Assembly: GCF_037023755.1 (NCBI RefSeq)
Contig: NZ_CP146100.1
Coordinates: 124,001-188,000, forward strand
Source of the DNA: Saccharopolyspora sp. SCSIO 74807
GTDB taxonomy: Bacteria > Actinomycetota > Actinomycetes > Mycobacteriales > Pseudonocardiaceae
Direction: 5' to 3'
Length of the DNA: 64,000 bases
Shown here one piece after another: positions 51,628 to 62,024 of the stretch (position 1 is its first letter; every line of letters starts with the position of its first letter). Made by a program: the position numbers and the translations under genes. The notes under the pieces were generated by a model. It was not told the origin of the DNA, made no database searches, and saw nothing but the letters and a program-made list of their open reading frames with translations.

Positions 51628-52941
51628 TCACGCGACTTCGGCGCCCACCACCGCCCAGCGCCCGGATCGCATCCGCAGCAGCAGCGTGCCCAGCCGCAGC
51701 AGCATGAACAGGCTCAGCCCGGTCCAGATCCCGGCGAGTCCCCAGCCGAACCCGAGCGAGAGCCAGATCAGCGGCAGATAGCCCGCAGCGGCGCTGATCA
51801 GCGTGGCGGTGCGCAGGTAGCGCGCATCGCCCGCGCCGAGGAACACCCCGTCCAGCGCGAACACCACCCCGGCGACCGGCTGCTGCAGCACGAAGAACCA
51901 CCAGGCGTGCGGAACCTCCGCCAGCACCGCCTGGTCGGTGGTGAACAGCCCCGGGATCACCGGCGCGAGCACCGCGAACAACGTCCCGAGCAGCACCCCG
52001 AAACCGAGCCCGTACCAGGAGACCTGGCGGGCGATGCCCTTGGCCCTGCTCGCCGAACCACCGCCGAGGGCCGCGCCGACCAGCGACTGCGCCGCGATCG
52101 CCAACGAGTCCAGCACCAGCGCCAGGAACGACCACAGCTGCCACACCACCTGGTGCGCGGCCGCCGCTCCCGCCCCGGTGCGCGCGGCCACCGACGTCGC
52201 CGACAGGAAGCAGGCTTGGAAGGCCAGCGTGCGCAGCACCAGGTCGCGCCCCATGCCCAGCTGGGCGCGCATTGTCGCCGGGTTCGGCCGCAGCCCGGTC
52301 CGCTCGGCGAACAGCGCGCGCAGGAACAGCGCCGCGGCGATGGACTGGCCGACGAGGTTCGCCACCGCCGAACCTTCCAGGCCCCAGCCCAGCGGATAGA
52401 CCAGCAGCGGGCACAGCAGCGCGGAGACGCCGTTGCCCGCGAGCACGTAGTACAGCGGGCGCCGGGTGTCCTGCACCCCGCGCATCCAGCCGTTGCCCGC
52501 CATGGTGATCAGCACGAGCGGCGCGCCGAGCAGCGCGACCCGCAGCCACCGGGCGGCCGCGTCGGCGACCGGGCCGGGACCGGCCAGCAGCTCCGCGACC
52601 GGCACCGCGAACAGCTGCGCGAGCATCAGCAGCAGCACGCCGACCGAGATGCCGAGCCAGGTGGCCTGCATCCCCTCCTGCACGGCGTCCGCGCGACGAT
52701 CGGCGCCGTGCAGCCGGGCCGTGCGCGCGGTGGTGCCGTAGGACAGGAAGGTCAGCTGGCTGGAGACCAGGGTGAACAGGGTGCCGCCCAGGGCCAGTCC
52801 CGCCAGCGGCACCGCGCCCAGGTGCCCGACCACCGCGGTGTCGACCAGCACGTACAGCGGCTCGGCGGCGAGCACGCCCAGCGCGGGCACGGCGAGCCCC
52901 AGCACCCGGCGCACCGGCACCCGCTCGGCGACCTCGTTCAC
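51628..52941 (-). CDS. dinF: MATE-family efflux transporter (DinF-like)
   Basis: A 437-residue transporter with about 12 hydrophobic segments in two repeats, starting VLGLAVPALGVLAAEPLYVLVDTAVVG-like sequence (VLVDTAVVGHLGAVPLAGLAL), the DinF branch of MATE exporters. It should expel cationic compounds with sodium or protons. GTG at 52941 with AGGAGGA ahead. Same place as dinF (Rv2836c) between nrnA and truB in mycobacteria. Confidence 0.9.
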   Translation of the reverse strand: MNEVAERVPVRRVLGLAVPALGVLAAEPLYVLVDTAVVGHLGAVPLAGLALGGTLFTLVSSQLTFLSYGTTARTARLHGADRRADAVQEGMQATWLGISVGVLLLMLAQLFAVPVAELLAGPGPVADAAARWLRVALLGAPLVLITMAGNGWMRGVQDTRRPLYYVLAGNGVSALLCPLLVYPLGWGLEGSAVANLVGQSIAAALFLRALFAERTGLRPNPATMRAQLGMGRDLVLRTLAFQACFLSATSVAARTGAGAAAAHQVVWQLWSFLALVLDSLAIAAQSLVGAALGGGSASRAKGIARQVSWYGLGFGVLLGTLFAVLAPVIPGLFTTDQAVLAEVPHAWWFFVLQQPVAGVVFALDGVFLGAGDARYLRTATLISAAAGYLPLIWLSLGFGWGLAGIWTGLSLFMLLRLGTLLLRMRSGRWAVVGAEVA

Positions 52942-53075
52942 AAGTCCTCCTGATAGCTGTGCATCCCCGGTCGCTCCTGCGCCGCATGACCGCGCTCAAC
53001 GCGCCGTCCGCTCGGTGGTTTCCACTAGACGCAGGGGCGGGCGCTCAGGGGTCGTTCGAGCATGTTCGTCCGGTC

Positions 53076-53124
53076 AGCGGCGCAGCCGCCTCCAGCAGCG
53101 ACCCCGACCGGCACCGCTGCGCAA
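53076..53124. repeat. Dispersed hairpin element, copy B
   Basis: Inner hairpin GCGGC-GCA-GCCGC within 53076-53091, and CCGGCACCGCTGCGCAA at 53108-53124. Same two blocks, same 32-nt spacing as copy A at 37403-37451. It begins 9 nt after the nrnA stop and lies upstream of dinF. Confidence 0.65.
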
Positions 53125-53133
53125 CCGGGCTCC

Positions 53134-54165
53134 TCAGAGCAGCGGCGCCTCGCGCAACGCTGCCCGCAGCCGCGCGAGCACGTCCTGCGCGGTCCCGCCG
53201 GTGGTGAACCCGGCGGCGAGCCGATGCCCGCCGCCTCCGCAGGCGTTCGCCGCGCGCGCCACGTCGATCCTGCTGTCCGCCCGCAGCGACACCGACCAGC
53301 GACCCGGCGCGACCTCCTTGAGCACCGCGGCCACCTCGGCCTCTTCCGCGGTCCGCACGATGTCGATCACGCTGTCGAGTTCTTCGCTGCGCACCTGTGC
53401 TGCATCGGCCAGCGTCACCGCCGCGTGCACCAGGCCCAAGCCCTGCGCCTCGGCGGGCTCCAGCCGCGCCCGGTCCAGCACGCCGGACAGCATCGGCAGC
53501 CAGGCGAACGGGTGCGTGTCCATCAGCGAGCGCGTCGTCGCCGACGGGTCCACCCCGGCCTGCAGCAGCCGCGCCGCCATCAGGTGCGTCGAGACCTTCG
53601 CGCGGCGGAACATGCCGCTGTCGGTGACCAGCCCGGCGTAGAGGCACCGCGCCATCGGCTGGTCCAGCTCCACCCCGAGCTCGTCGAGCAGCTTCAGCAC
53701 CAGCACCGCGGTCGCCTCGGCGGTCTCGTCGACGACGTGGTGGGTGCCGAACATCGTGTTCCCGGCGTGGTGGTCGAGCACCACCACCTCACCACCGGCG
53801 GCGATCGTGGCCGCGACCCGGCCGCCCAGCGCACCGAGCCGTTCCAGGCTTCCCGCGTCGCACACCACCAGCAGCGGCGGCGCCGCGGGCACCTGCTTCG
53901 CGGGCACCACCAGGCCGTCGGAGTCCAGATCGCGCAGCGAGCGCGGCGGAACCTCGGGCGAACCGAACGACACCCGCACCGCCGCGCCCCGCGCGTGCAG
54001 CGCCCGGCCCAGCGCCAACGCGCTGCCCAGCGCATCGGCGTCCGGGTTGATGTGCGCGAACAGCGTGACGTCGGGGGCGTCCGCGACCAGCCGGGCGGCG
54101 CGCCGCACGGCACCGGTCAGCGAGTCGTCCTCGCTACCCAAGGTGGTTCCGGATCGCCCGCTCAC
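53134..54165 (-). CDS. nrnA: DHH/DHHA1 phosphoesterase (oligoribonuclease NrnA / c-di-AMP type)
   Basis: A 343-residue bifunctional nanoRNase/pAp phosphatase of the DHH family; mycobacterial relatives also degrade c-di-AMP. Motifs in order: HINPDADALGSALALG, VVCDAGSLERLG, the DHH motif VVLDHHAGNTMFG, VTDSGMFR, and the DHHA1 C-terminal GGGGHRLAAGF. It lies between rbfA and dinF as in mycobacteria (Rv2837c). Confidence 0.93.
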   Translation of the reverse strand: MSGRSGTTLGSEDDSLTGAVRRAARLVADAPDVTLFAHINPDADALGSALALGRALHARGAAVRVSFGSPEVPPRSLRDLDSDGLVVPAKQVPAAPPLLVVCDAGSLERLGALGGRVAATIAAGGEVVVLDHHAGNTMFGTHHVVDETAEATAVLVLKLLDELGVELDQPMARCLYAGLVTDSGMFRRAKVSTHLMAARLLQAGVDPSATTRSLMDTHPFAWLPMLSGVLDRARLEPAEAQGLGLVHAAVTLADAAQVRSEELDSVIDIVRTAEEAEVAAVLKEVAPGRWSVSLRADSRIDVARAANACGGGGHRLAAGFTTGGTAQDVLARLRAALREAPLL

Positions 54166-54238
54166 TCGGTCTCACCTCCACGCCGAACACGCCGAGCTCC
54201 CGGCGCCACCCCCAACGCACCCGATCGGACCAATGGGT

Positions 54239-54748
54239 TCAACCGTTGTGTGGCCGACGCCGCACATCCGCGTCCGCGCTGGTCACCGAGTCGGAACCGG
54301 GAGTTTCCCGGTCGTTTTCCTCCTCGTCGTCCGGCTGCTGGCGGTAAGGGTCCGCCTCCCCGGCGTGCTCGGCACCCGAAGCCAGCCGAGCGACCTCCGC
54401 GTCGGCCTCCTTGGCCCGGTCGAGCAGGTCTTCGAGCCGCCGCGCGTCGTCCGGCACGGTGTCGGCCACGAACGTCAGGGTCGGGGTGAACCGCACCCCG
54501 GTCTGCGCCCCCACCCGGGAACGAAGCACCCCGGTCGCGCTGGCCAGCGCCGCGGCCGTGGACGAGTAGTCGGCCTCGTCGCCGAACACCGTGTAGTAGA
54601 CCGTGGCGTCCCGCAGGTCCGGCGTGAGCCGCGCGTCGGTGATCGTCACCATCGCCAGCCGGGGGTCTTTGACCTCGTACTCCAGCCCCGAGGCCACGAT
54701 CTGCGCGATTCGCTTGGCGAGCCTGCGGGCGCGCGCCGTATCCGCCAC
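54239..54748 (-). CDS. rbfA: Ribosome-binding factor A
   Basis: A 169-residue KH-type 30S maturation factor. The family core is complete: [38 protein letters not shown], and the strand [11 protein letters not shown]. The C-terminal 50 residues are acidic and disordered, longer than in most bacteria. Start GTG 54748 with GGAGG six bases before. Follows the DUF503 gene, precedes nrnA. Confidence 0.94.
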   Translation of the reverse strand: MADTARARRLAKRIAQIVASGLEYEVKDPRLAMVTITDARLTPDLRDATVYYTVFGDEADYSSTAAALASATGVLRSRVGAQTGVRFTPTLTFVADTVPDDARRLEDLLDRAKEADAEVARLASGAEHAGEADPYRQQPDDEEENDRETPGSDSVTSADADVRRRPHNG

Positions 54749-54947
54749 GGCGCACCTCCTCCGTCGATCCGGCACCCGGCGCACCGGGCGCGAGCATTGG
54801 CCGGGCCGCCGCGGTCGAACCGCCCGGACCTCGGACTTCCCTTCCAGCGCTGGGGAACAGGTGCGCCACCTCGACAACGCCACGCCGAGGCCGCCGTGTT
54901 CCGCGCTAGGTTCTGCCAACGAAGCCGCGCAGCCGTCCGTACAACCT

Positions 54948-55241
54948 TTAGTCCTCCGGCCCGAGCATTCGGTGGCGGGCGGAGAGCAACTCCAGTTCTG
55001 GACGCCCCGCGACGAGGCGTTCACACGCCTCCAGCACTTCCTGCACGTGCGAAGCGTCGCCAGAGACCACGCTGACCCCGAGCAGCGCGCGGCGGTACAG
55101 GTCCTGATCGCCCGCTTCCGCCGCGGCCACCTCGAACTTCTTGCGCAGCTCGGCGATGACCGGCCGCACCACGCCGCGCTTCTGCTTCAACGACCGGACG
55201 TCCCCGAGCAGCACGTCCAGTTCCAGCGCACCGACGTACAC
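54948..55241 (-). CDS. DUF503 family protein (YlxP-like)
   Basis: A 97-residue small protein of the DUF503 family, found between infB and rbfA in many Gram-positives. Family pattern: [35 protein letters not shown], then a ferredoxin-like fold. GTG start at 55241. Members are thought to help ribosome assembly, but the role is not established. Confidence 0.9.
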   Translation of the reverse strand: MYVGALELDVLLGDVRSLKQKRGVVRPVIAELRKKFEVAAAEAGDQDLYRRALLGVSVVSGDASHVQEVLEACERLVAGRPELELLSARHRMLGPED

Positions 55242-55316
55242 AACGCACCCCCATCGCCGAAACCGCCGCCGACACCCACCGGGGCCGCCCGTGCGGACGG
55301 CCCCGGTGGTGGCGGA

Positions 55317-58300
55317 TCAGGTGCGCGGCTTCTCCCGCATCTCGTAGGTCTCGATGAAATCGCCGACCTTGATGTCGGAGTACGACCCGAGGGTCAAACC
55401 GCACTCGAACCCGTCGCGGACCTCGGTGGCGTCGTCCTTGAACCGCTTGAGCGAGTTCACCGAGAGGTTCTCGGCGACCACCACGCTGTCCCGCAGCAAC
55501 CGCGCCTTCGCGTTGCGGCGCATGATGCCTTCGGTGACCATGCAGCCCGCGATCGTGCCGACCTTGGACGACTTGAACACGTCGCGGACCTCGGCCCTGC
55601 CCAGCTCGACCTCTTCGTAGATCGGCTTGAGCATGCCCTTGAGCGCCTGCTCGATGTCCTCGATCGCCCGGTAGATCACCGAGTAGTACCGGATCTCCAC
55701 GCCCTCGCGGTTGGCGGCCTCGGCCGCCTTGCCCTCGGCGCGGACGTTGAAGCCCAGCACGATGGTGTCCTCGGCGGTGGCCAGGTTGATGTCGGACTCG
55801 TTGATGCCACCGACACCGCGGTGGATCACCCGGAGCTCGACCTCCTCGCCCACGTCGATCTTGCCGAGCGATTCCTCCAGCGCCTCGACGGTGCCGGAGT
55901 TGTCGCCCTTGATGATCAGGTTGAGCTGCTTGGTGTCCTTGATGACCTTGTCCAGGTCTTCCAGGCTGACCCGCTTGCGCCGAGCCGCGTTCTGCGCCTC
56001 CCGCAACCGGGCACCGCGCCGGTCGGCGATCTGCCTGGCCACCCGGTCCTCGTCGACCACCAGGAACGTGTCCCCGGCGCCCGGCACCGAGGTGAACCCG
56101 ATGACCTGCACCGGCCGGGACGGCGTCGCCTCGGTGACGTCCTTGTCGTGCTCGTCGATCATCCGGCGGACGCGGCCGTGCGCGTTGCCCGCCACGACCG
56201 AGTCACCGACCCGCAGCGTGCCGCGCTGCACCAGCACCGTGGCCACCGGACCGCGGCCGCGGTCCAGGTGCGCCTCGATCGCCACGCCCTGGGCCTCCAT
56301 GCCGGGGTTCGCCCGCAGGTCCAGCGAGGCGTCCGCGGTGAGCACGATCGCCTCCAGCAGGCCCTCGATGTTGGTGCCCTGCTTGGCGGAGATCTCCACG
56401 AACATCGTGTCGCCGCCGTACTCCTCGGCGACCAGGCTGTACTCGGTCAGCTGCTGGCGGATCTTGTCCGGGTTGGCGCCCTCGACGTCGATCTTGTTGA
56501 CCGCGACCACGATCGGCACGCCCGCCGCCTGCGCGTGGTTGATCGCTTCCACGGTCTGCGGCATCACGCCGTCGTCCGCGGCGATCACCAGCACGGCGAT
56601 GTCGGTGGACTTCGCACCGCGGGCACGCATGGCGGTGAACGCCTCGTGACCGGGGGTGTCGATGAAGGTGATCGGCCGCTCCTGGCCCTCCAGCTCGGTT
56701 TCGACCTGGTAGGCGCCGATGTGCTGGGTGATGCCACCGGCCTCGCCCGCCTGCACGTTCGCCTTCCGGACGGTGTCCAGCAGGCGCGTCTTGCCGTGGT
56801 CGACGTGGCCCATCACGGTCACGACCGGCGGGCGGGACGCGAGCTGCTCGTCGGAGCTGTCCGGGTCGCCGAAGCTGAGGTCGAACGACTCCAGCAGTTC
56901 CCGGTCCTCGTCCTCCGGGCTGACCATCTCGACCTGGTAGTTCATCTCCTGGCCGAGCAGTTCCAGCACCTCGTCGGAGACCGACTGGGTGGCGGTGACC
57001 ATCTCACCGAGGTGGAACATCGCCTGCACCAGCGAGGCCGGGTTGGCGTTGATCTTCTCGGCGAAGTCGGTCAGCGAAGCACCGCGGCGCAGGCGCAGGA
57101 TCTCGCCGCCACCGCGCGGGAGCCGGACACCGCCCACCGACGGCGCCTGCATGTTGTCCATGTACTCCTGGCGCTTCTGCCGCTTCGACTTGCGGCCGCG
57201 ACGCGCCGGACCACCGGGACGACCGAACGCACCCGCGGTGCTGCCGCGGCCGCCGCCGGGACGGCCGCCACCACCGGGACGACCGCGGAAGCCGCCACCG
57301 GGCGGGCCACCGGCCGGGGCACCGCCCCCGCCGCCGCCACCGCCACCGGGGCGGAAGCCACCGCCGCCACCGGGACGACCGCCGCCGCCAGCACCGGCGC
57401 CACCGCCGCGGCCACCACCCGGGCCGCCGCGGCCACCGCCGCCGCGACCCCCACCGGGGCCGCCGGAACCGCTGCCGGAGCGGGCCGGGCGGGACGGCAT
57501 CATGCCGGGGTTCGGCCGGGGCGGCATCATGCCCGGGTTCGGGCGCGATCCGCCGCCGCTCTCACCGCCGCCGCCACCGCGCGGGGTCTGCTGGCCGCCG
57601 CCCGCGGGAGCGGTGCCTGCGCCGCCCTGACCACCGCGGTCCGGGCGCTGCCCCTGGCCACCGCGGCCGGGACCGCCCTGGCCGCCGCCTTGGCGCTGGC
57701 CGCTACCGCCCTGCTTGGGCGGGCGCTGCGCGGGCGCACCGCTGCCGACGCCGAACGGGTTGTTGCCGACGCGCGGCGAGCGCGGGCCGGGCTTGGGCTT
57801 GCCGCCCTGCGGCTTCGGCGGCACGGTGCCCTCGCCGTCGCCGCCCTGCGGCTTGGATTCCGGACGCGGGCCGGGCTTCGGACCGGGCTTCGGCGCCGCC
57901 GGGCGCTGCGCGGTGTCCGCGGAGCCGCCCTGCGGACCGCTGGACTGGGAGTCCGCCTTCGCCGCGGGCGCCTGCTCGGCCGGTGCCTGCTGTTCCGCAG
58001 GTCCCTGCGCGGCGGGTGCCTGCGCGGCGGGTTCCTGCTCAGCGGGCTTCGGCTCCGGTGCCTTCGGGCCGGGGCGCGGACCGGGCCGCGGTCCGGGCTT
58101 GGGCACGTTGGCACGCTCTTCGCCGCCCGCCGGACGCGCCTGCTCGCCGCCCTGTCCGCCGTCGGACGGGGCCTGCTGCGGGCGGGGGCCGGGCTTCGGG
58201 CCGGGTTTGGGCGCGGTCTGCTCGGCCGACCCCGCGGACGCGGCCGCGTCGCCGGACTTGGGCGGCGGCGCGGGCTTGCCGCCACCGCGACCGTTGGATT

Positions 58301-58466
58301 TGCCTGCCTTCGGGTAAGCATCGCGCAGCCTGCGCGCCACCGGGGCTTCCACGGTGGAGGACGCGGACTTCACGTACTCGCCCTGCTCGGCGAGCTTGTT
58401 GAGAACTTCTTTGCTCGTCACACCGAGCTCTTTAGCGAGCTCGTGCACGCGGGCCTTGCCTGCCAC
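55317..58466 (-). CDS. infB: Translation initiation factor IF-2
   Basis: A 1049-residue GTPase that loads initiator tRNA. Residues 1-55 form the helical IF2-N domain ([20 protein letters not shown]); residues about 60-410 are a Pro/Gly/Ala/Gln-rich extension ending in long Gly-Gly-Arg runs, much longer than in most bacteria. A second IF2-N-like domain precedes the G domain: [19 protein letters not shown] (P-loop, near residue 550), DTPGHEAF, and NKID. Domains II-IV complete it. GTG 58466 is chosen, since GAGGAG lies upstream and the family starts [10 protein letters not shown]; the ATG at 58478 has no ribosome binding site. Confidence 0.96.
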   Translation of the reverse strand: MAGKARVHELAKELGVTSKEVLNKLAEQGEYVKSASSTVEAPVARRLRDAYPKAGKSNGRGGGKPAPPPKSGDAAASAGSAEQTAPKPGPKPGPRPQQAPSDGGQGGEQARPAGGEERANVPKPGPRPGPRPGPKAPEPKPAEQEPAAQAPAAQGPAEQQAPAEQAPAAKADSQSSGPQGGSADTAQRPAAPKPGPKPGPRPESKPQGGDGEGTVPPKPQGGKPKPGPRSPRVGNNPFGVGSGAPAQRPPKQGGSGQRQGGGQGGPGRGGQGQRPDRGGQGGAGTAPAGGGQQTPRGGGGGESGGGSRPNPGMMPPRPNPGMMPSRPARSGSGSGGPGGGRGGGGRGGPGGGRGGGAGAGGGGRPGGGGGFRPGGGGGGGGGAPAGGPPGGGFRGRPGGGGRPGGGRGSTAGAFGRPGGPARRGRKSKRQKRQEYMDNMQAPSVGGVRLPRGGGEILRLRRGASLTDFAEKINANPASLVQAMFHLGEMVTATQSVSDEVLELLGQEMNYQVEMVSPEDEDRELLESFDLSFGDPDSSDEQLASRPPVVTVMGHVDHGKTRLLDTVRKANVQAGEAGGITQHIGAYQVETELEGQERPITFIDTPGHEAFTAMRARGAKSTDIAVLVIAADDGVMPQTVEAINHAQAAGVPIVVAVNKIDVEGANPDKIRQQLTEYSLVAEEYGGDTMFVEISAKQGTNIEGLLEAIVLTADASLDLRANPGMEAQGVAIEAHLDRGRGPVATVLVQRGTLRVGDSVVAGNAHGRVRRMIDEHDKDVTEATPSRPVQVIGFTSVPGAGDTFLVVDEDRVARQIADRRGARLREAQNAARRKRVSLEDLDKVIKDTKQLNLIIKGDNSGTVEALEESLGKIDVGEEVELRVIHRGVGGINESDINLATAEDTIVLGFNVRAEGKAAEAANREGVEIRYYSVIYRAIEDIEQALKGMLKPIYEEVELGRAEVRDVFKSSKVGTIAGCMVTEGIMRRNAKARLLRDSVVVAENLSVNSLKRFKDDATEVRDGFECGLTLGSYSDIKVGDFIETYEMREKPRT

Positions 58467-58581
58467 TGCTCTCCTCATCTGGTGAGGCCGGGCGGCAGTC
58501 CCGCACGACCTCGTCCTATCGCCGATGCGCGTTCATGGCTTCAGCTTCACGGCTGATTCATGACGGGTCGACCTGCTTCCT

Positions 58582-58977
58582 TCAACTGCGTCCGCGCGGG
58601 AGGGTCCCGCGTCGGTCTGGGGATGAACTGCCGTCCGGTGGTGTCCCGGAATCCGCGGAATCCAGGTGCGCCCGCACGGCCGAGAGGTCCAGCGGCCCCG
58701 GCACGCGCAGTGCCCGGGGGAACGCTCGACGGCGCTCGGCGAGCCGAAGGCAACGGGGATCGGAGTGCAGCCATGCGCCCCGGCCCGGTTTCCGCTTTCG
58801 CGGATCGGGCACGGCGGCGGACTCTGCCGCACCACTCCCGGCCACCACTCGCAGCAGCTCGGCGGCCGACGTCCGGGTACGACACCCCACACAGGTGCGA
58901 ACCGGTCCTTGCGCACGGCCACAGCCGTGATCACCGGGCGAACGTGTGCGGATTCTCGCTCCCTCGCGTCGAGCCAC
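58582..58977 (-). CDS. ylxR: YlxR family RNA-binding protein (DUF448)
   Basis: A small basic protein of the YlxR/DUF448 family, always between nusA and infB. The core VRTCVGCRTRTSAAELLRVV and GRGAWLHSDPRCLRLAERRRAF is unmistakable. The start is unsure: no ATG lies near the core, and the GTG at 58977 gives 131 residues with a 26-residue lead. The C-terminal 25 residues are Ser/Pro/Arg-rich. Thought to bind RNA and influence transcription-translation or RNase P; not settled. Confidence 0.85.
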   Translation of the reverse strand: MARREGARIRTRSPGDHGCGRAQGPVRTCVGCRTRTSAAELLRVVAGSGAAESAAVPDPRKRKPGRGAWLHSDPRCLRLAERRRAFPRALRVPGPLDLSAVRAHLDSADSGTPPDGSSSPDRRGTLPRGRS

Positions 58978-59056
58978 CAATGATTCTAACCCGTGCCCGC
59001 CAGTGGTTGTTCCTCGCCCGGCGCGACCGGTCGGCGTCCCGGTCGCGCCGCTGCAC

Positions 59057-60133
59057 TCACTCCGCGGAACCGACCGCGGGCAGGTCACCGACCCCTTGCT
59101 GGACGTGCTCGCTCGGTGCCGTGGCGTGCGGATGCCCCGCCGTGGTCGTCGGCGAGGACGGGTCGGCGTCGCTGCGGATGTCGATGCGCCAGCCGGTGAG
59201 CCGGGCCGCGAGCCGCGCGTTCTGGCCCTCCTTGCCGATCGCCAGGGACAGCTGGAAGTCCGGCACGACCACCCGCGCGGTCTTCGCCCGCTCGTCGACG
59301 ACCTCGACCGAGACCACCTTCGCCGGGGACAGCGCGTTGCCCACGAACGTCGCCGGGTCCTCGGAGAAGTCGATGATGTCGATCTTCTCGCCGCCGAGCT
59401 CGCTCATCACGTTGCGCACCCGCGCGCCCATCGGCCCGATGCAGGCGCCCTTGCCGTTGACGCCGCTGACCGCGGAGCGCACCGCGATCTTCGAGCGGTG
59501 CCCGGCCTCGCGGGCCACCGCGGGGATCTCCACGGTGCCGTCGGCGATCTCGGGCACCTCCAGCGCGAACAGCCGCCGCACCAGGTTCGGGTGGGTGCGC
59601 GAGAGCGTGATCTGCGGTCCGCGGGCGCTGCGCGAGACGCCGACGACGTAGCACTTGACCCGCATCCCGTGCTCGTAGCGCTCACCGGGCACCTGCTCGG
59701 CGGCCGGGATGACGCCTTCGCTGTCGCCGACCTGCACCACCACCATGCCGCGCGAGTTGGCCTTGGCGTCGCGCTGCACGACACCGCCGAGGATCTCGCC
59801 TTCCTTGGTGGAGAACTCGCCGAAGGTGCGCTCGTGCTCGGCGTCGCGCAGCCGCTGCAGGATGACCTGCCGCGCGGTGGTCGCGGCGATCCGCCCGAAG
59901 CCCTCCGGCGTGTCGTCCCACTCCTCGGCGACGCCGCCCTCGTCGTCCAGGCTGTGCGCGATGACGCGCACGATGCCGGTCTTGCGGTCCACTTCCACCC
60001 GGGCGTGCTGCTGGTGCCCCTCGGTGTGGCGGTATGCCGTCAGCAGTGCTGATTCGATCGCTTCCAGGACGGTCTCGAACGGAATGTCCTTGTCGCGTTC
60101 GATCGCCCGCAGCGCGGCGATGTCGACGTTCAC
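59057..60133 (-). CDS. nusA: Transcription termination/antitermination factor NusA
   Basis: A 358-residue RNA polymerase-binding factor. N-terminal domain (IDIAAL-type start, here [18 protein letters not shown]), S1 ([11 protein letters not shown]), KH1 and KH2 ([39 protein letters not shown]). It lacks the C-terminal acidic repeats of E. coli NusA, which is normal for actinobacteria. Its ATG overlaps the rimP stop by 4 nt. Confidence 0.96.
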   Translation of the reverse strand: MNVDIAALRAIERDKDIPFETVLEAIESALLTAYRHTEGHQQHARVEVDRKTGIVRVIAHSLDDEGGVAEEWDDTPEGFGRIAATTARQVILQRLRDAEHERTFGEFSTKEGEILGGVVQRDAKANSRGMVVVQVGDSEGVIPAAEQVPGERYEHGMRVKCYVVGVSRSARGPQITLSRTHPNLVRRLFALEVPEIADGTVEIPAVAREAGHRSKIAVRSAVSGVNGKGACIGPMGARVRNVMSELGGEKIDIIDFSEDPATFVGNALSPAKVVSVEVVDERAKTARVVVPDFQLSLAIGKEGQNARLAARLTGWRIDIRSDADPSSPTTTAGHPHATAPSEHVQQGVGDLPAVGSAE

Positions 60134-60711
60134 CTCGACTCCTCTGCATTCGTCCGGTCGCCGTCGGCCTGCTCGGCGTTGTCCTCGTCGGCATCTTCCT
60201 GGCCGCCCGCCGCCCGCTTGAGCTGGACCAGTTCCTGCGCCGGGGGCTGCTGGAACTCCACCTCGACCACCGCCCGCGCGACGTCCCGGTAGGCCAGCGT
60301 GCGCACCTGCTTGCGCTCGAGGACCTGCACCTCCTGCTCGCCCGCCGCGCCGACGCGGGCGGTGAGCTCGGTGCCGTCGGTCAGCCGGATCTTGGCCAGC
60401 CGGTGCCGGGCGCGGCGCCAGTGCCGCGGCCGGGTCAGCGGGCGGTCGGTGCCGGGTGAGGTCACCTCCAGCGTGTAAGCACCTGCCAGCACGTGCTCGT
60501 GCGCGTCCAGCGCGGTCGACACGGCATGGCTGAGCTGGGATATCTCGTCGAGACCGACCCCTTCGTCGGAGTCCACGACGACTTTCACCAGGCGGCGTCT
60601 GCCCGCCTGCTGCACGTCGAGCTCCTCCAGGTCGTAGCCGGCGGCGGAGACGGCGTCGGCGACGACGGGCTCCAGCAGCGCGACGAGTTCATCGCGCGGC
60701 GGGCTGGACAC
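60130..60711 (-). CDS. rimP: Ribosome maturation factor RimP
   Basis: A 193-residue 30S assembly factor and first gene of the minus-strand rimP-nusA-ylxR-infB-rbfA run. The core is clear: [40 protein letters not shown], and [21 protein letters not shown]. The last 35 residues are acidic and disordered. GTG 60711 has AGGAG seven bases before; a longer frame to 61320 crosses into the divergent lipoprotein gene and is rejected. Confidence 0.94.
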   Translation of the reverse strand: MSSPPRDELVALLEPVVADAVSAAGYDLEELDVQQAGRRRLVKVVVDSDEGVGLDEISQLSHAVSTALDAHEHVLAGAYTLEVTSPGTDRPLTRPRHWRRARHRLAKIRLTDGTELTARVGAAGEQEVQVLERKQVRTLAYRDVARAVVEVEFQQPPAQELVQLKRAAGGQEDADEDNAEQADGDRTNAEESR

Positions 60712-61053
60712 GTTGGCACTCCTAGGTTCGGGGGGTTCGGCGGGTCGTGGTCGGTGGGCTGGGCGGTCGGGGGCTGGGTGGTCGGCGGCCGGATCTCCGC
60801 GGCCGGACTCCGTGCCGGAGCTTCCCGGCGGGGCGGCTCCGTTCGGGGCGGATCCGCCGCGCGGCTCCGGCCGATTCCGTCGTGGCACCCGGTGGGCCGA
60901 TACGGGCCCGCGCTCGGCCGGGCTCGCGGCACTCGAGCTCGGCGCACGGGCCGCGGTCGTCCAGCTTATCTCGTCGGTCCGCCGCTCAGCGCGGCATGGG
61001 CGGGCGCCGGGCGAACGCGGCCGCCGCAGGGCTGCCTGGCAGGATGGATCAGC
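60712..61053. other. 342-bp divergent promoter region with G-rich tract
   Basis: Between rimP (-) and the lipoprotein gene (+), so it should hold both promoters. At 60756-60778 the plus strand has four G-runs, GGGCTGGGCGGTCGGGGG-CTGGG, matching the G-quadruplex pattern. No additional gene supported. Confidence 0.55.
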
Positions 61054-61566
61054 GTGCGAGCCCCCTTCAGCAACCACCGCCCCACCGGGGCCGCGTGCAC
61101 CGGTCGCCGCGATGTGCTGCGCCTGCTCGCCGCGCTGCCCGCCGCGGCCGCGGTGAGCGCGCTGACCACCGCCTGCGGGAGCGGGCAGGACGCGCCGGAT
61201 CCGCTGGAGCCGCTGGCCGCCTCGGCCCGTTCGGACGCCGCGCTCGCGCAGGGCATCGCGCGGGCGCACGCGGAACTGGCCGGGCAGGCGGGTGCGGTCG
61301 CCGCCATGCGCGGTGAGCACGCGCGAGCCCTGGAGAAAGAGATCGACCGGCTGGACCCGCCGGACCCGGACCGCCCGAAACGGCGGGGCGCTTCCGCACC
61401 GCAGGTACCCGGTTCGTCCGCTGCGGCCAAGGAGGCGTTGCGGCGATCGCTGGCCGTCGGGCAGCAGGAGGCCGCGAAGGCTTGCCCGCGGTTGCCCGGC
61501 TACCGCGCCGGGCTGACCGGCTCGGTCTCGGCAGGCTGCGCGGGCCTGACGGAGGTGCTGGCATGA
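61054..61566 (+). CDS. Tat-dependent lipoprotein, unknown function
   Basis: A 170-residue exported protein with both a twin-arginine start and a lipobox: GRRDVLRLLAALPAAAA then LTTAC (Cys 41) followed by GSG. The mature part is helical and Ala/Arg-rich. The stop overlaps the ATG of the next gene (ATGA), so the two products are made together. Position next to rimP matches the Ala-rich pair Rv2843-Rv2844 in mycobacteria. GTG start 61054. No enzymatic motif seen; the partner is ferritin-like. Confidence 0.78.
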   Translation: MRAPFSNHRPTGAACTGRRDVLRLLAALPAAAAVSALTTACGSGQDAPDPLEPLAASARSDAALAQGIARAHAELAGQAGAVAAMRGEHARALEKEIDRLDPPDPDRPKRRGASAPQVPGSSAAAKEALRRSLAVGQQEAAKACPRLPGYRAGLTGSVSAGCAGLTEVLA

Positions 61567-62024
61567 GCAGCGAGCTGCCCGAACAAGCGGCCCAGGCGCT
61601 GCGCACCGCCTTGCAGGCGGAGCACGCCGCGGTGTGGACCTACGGGCTGGCGACGGCGTTCGCCGAGCAGTCCGCGGTCAGCTCGGCGGTGCAGCAGGCC
61701 ACCGAGCTGCACGAGCGGCACCGGGACGACGCGGAGCGGCTGATCCGGGCCGCGGGCTCGGCACCGGCGGTGGCCGCGCCCGCCTACGAGCTGCCGCAGC
61801 AGGTCACCGACGAGAACTCGGCGATCCGGGTGCTGGCCCTGGCGGAGCAGGAATGCGCGGTCGGCTGGCGGGCGGTGCTGGAACGCACCGAACCGGACAG
61901 CGGCGACCCCGCGGTGCGGCAGCTGGCGCTGGACGCGCTTACCACCGCGGCGAGCCGGGCGACCCGCTGGCGGATCACCATCGGCGAGGAACCGGCGGCG
62001 AAGGCGTTCCCCGGGCAGCCTTGA
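61563..62024 (+). CDS. DUF4439 ferritin-like domain protein
   Basis: A 153-residue all-helical protein of the DUF4439 family. Ferritin-like pattern: LRTALQAEHAAVWTYGLATA in helix 1, ATELHERHRDDAERLI in helix 2, and ALAEQECAVGWRAVLE later, each with acidic/His residues that could bind a di-metal centre. No signal peptide. Translationally coupled to the upstream Tat lipoprotein, which suggests that they act together, perhaps at the membrane. Metal binding and activity unproven. Confidence 0.78.
   Translation: MSSELPEQAAQALRTALQAEHAAVWTYGLATAFAEQSAVSSAVQQATELHERHRDDAERLIRAAGSAPAVAAPAYELPQQVTDENSAIRVLALAEQECAVGWRAVLERTEPDSGDPAVRQLALDALTTAASRATRWRITIGEEPAAKAFPGQP

Noticed and set aside
54603-58556. 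Open frame of more than 1300 codons on the plus strand opposite rbfA, DUF503 and infB
   Set aside because: Antisense to genes with clear motifs; the composition (Val/Arg/Leu/His) is typical of antisense reading of GC-rich coding DNA.
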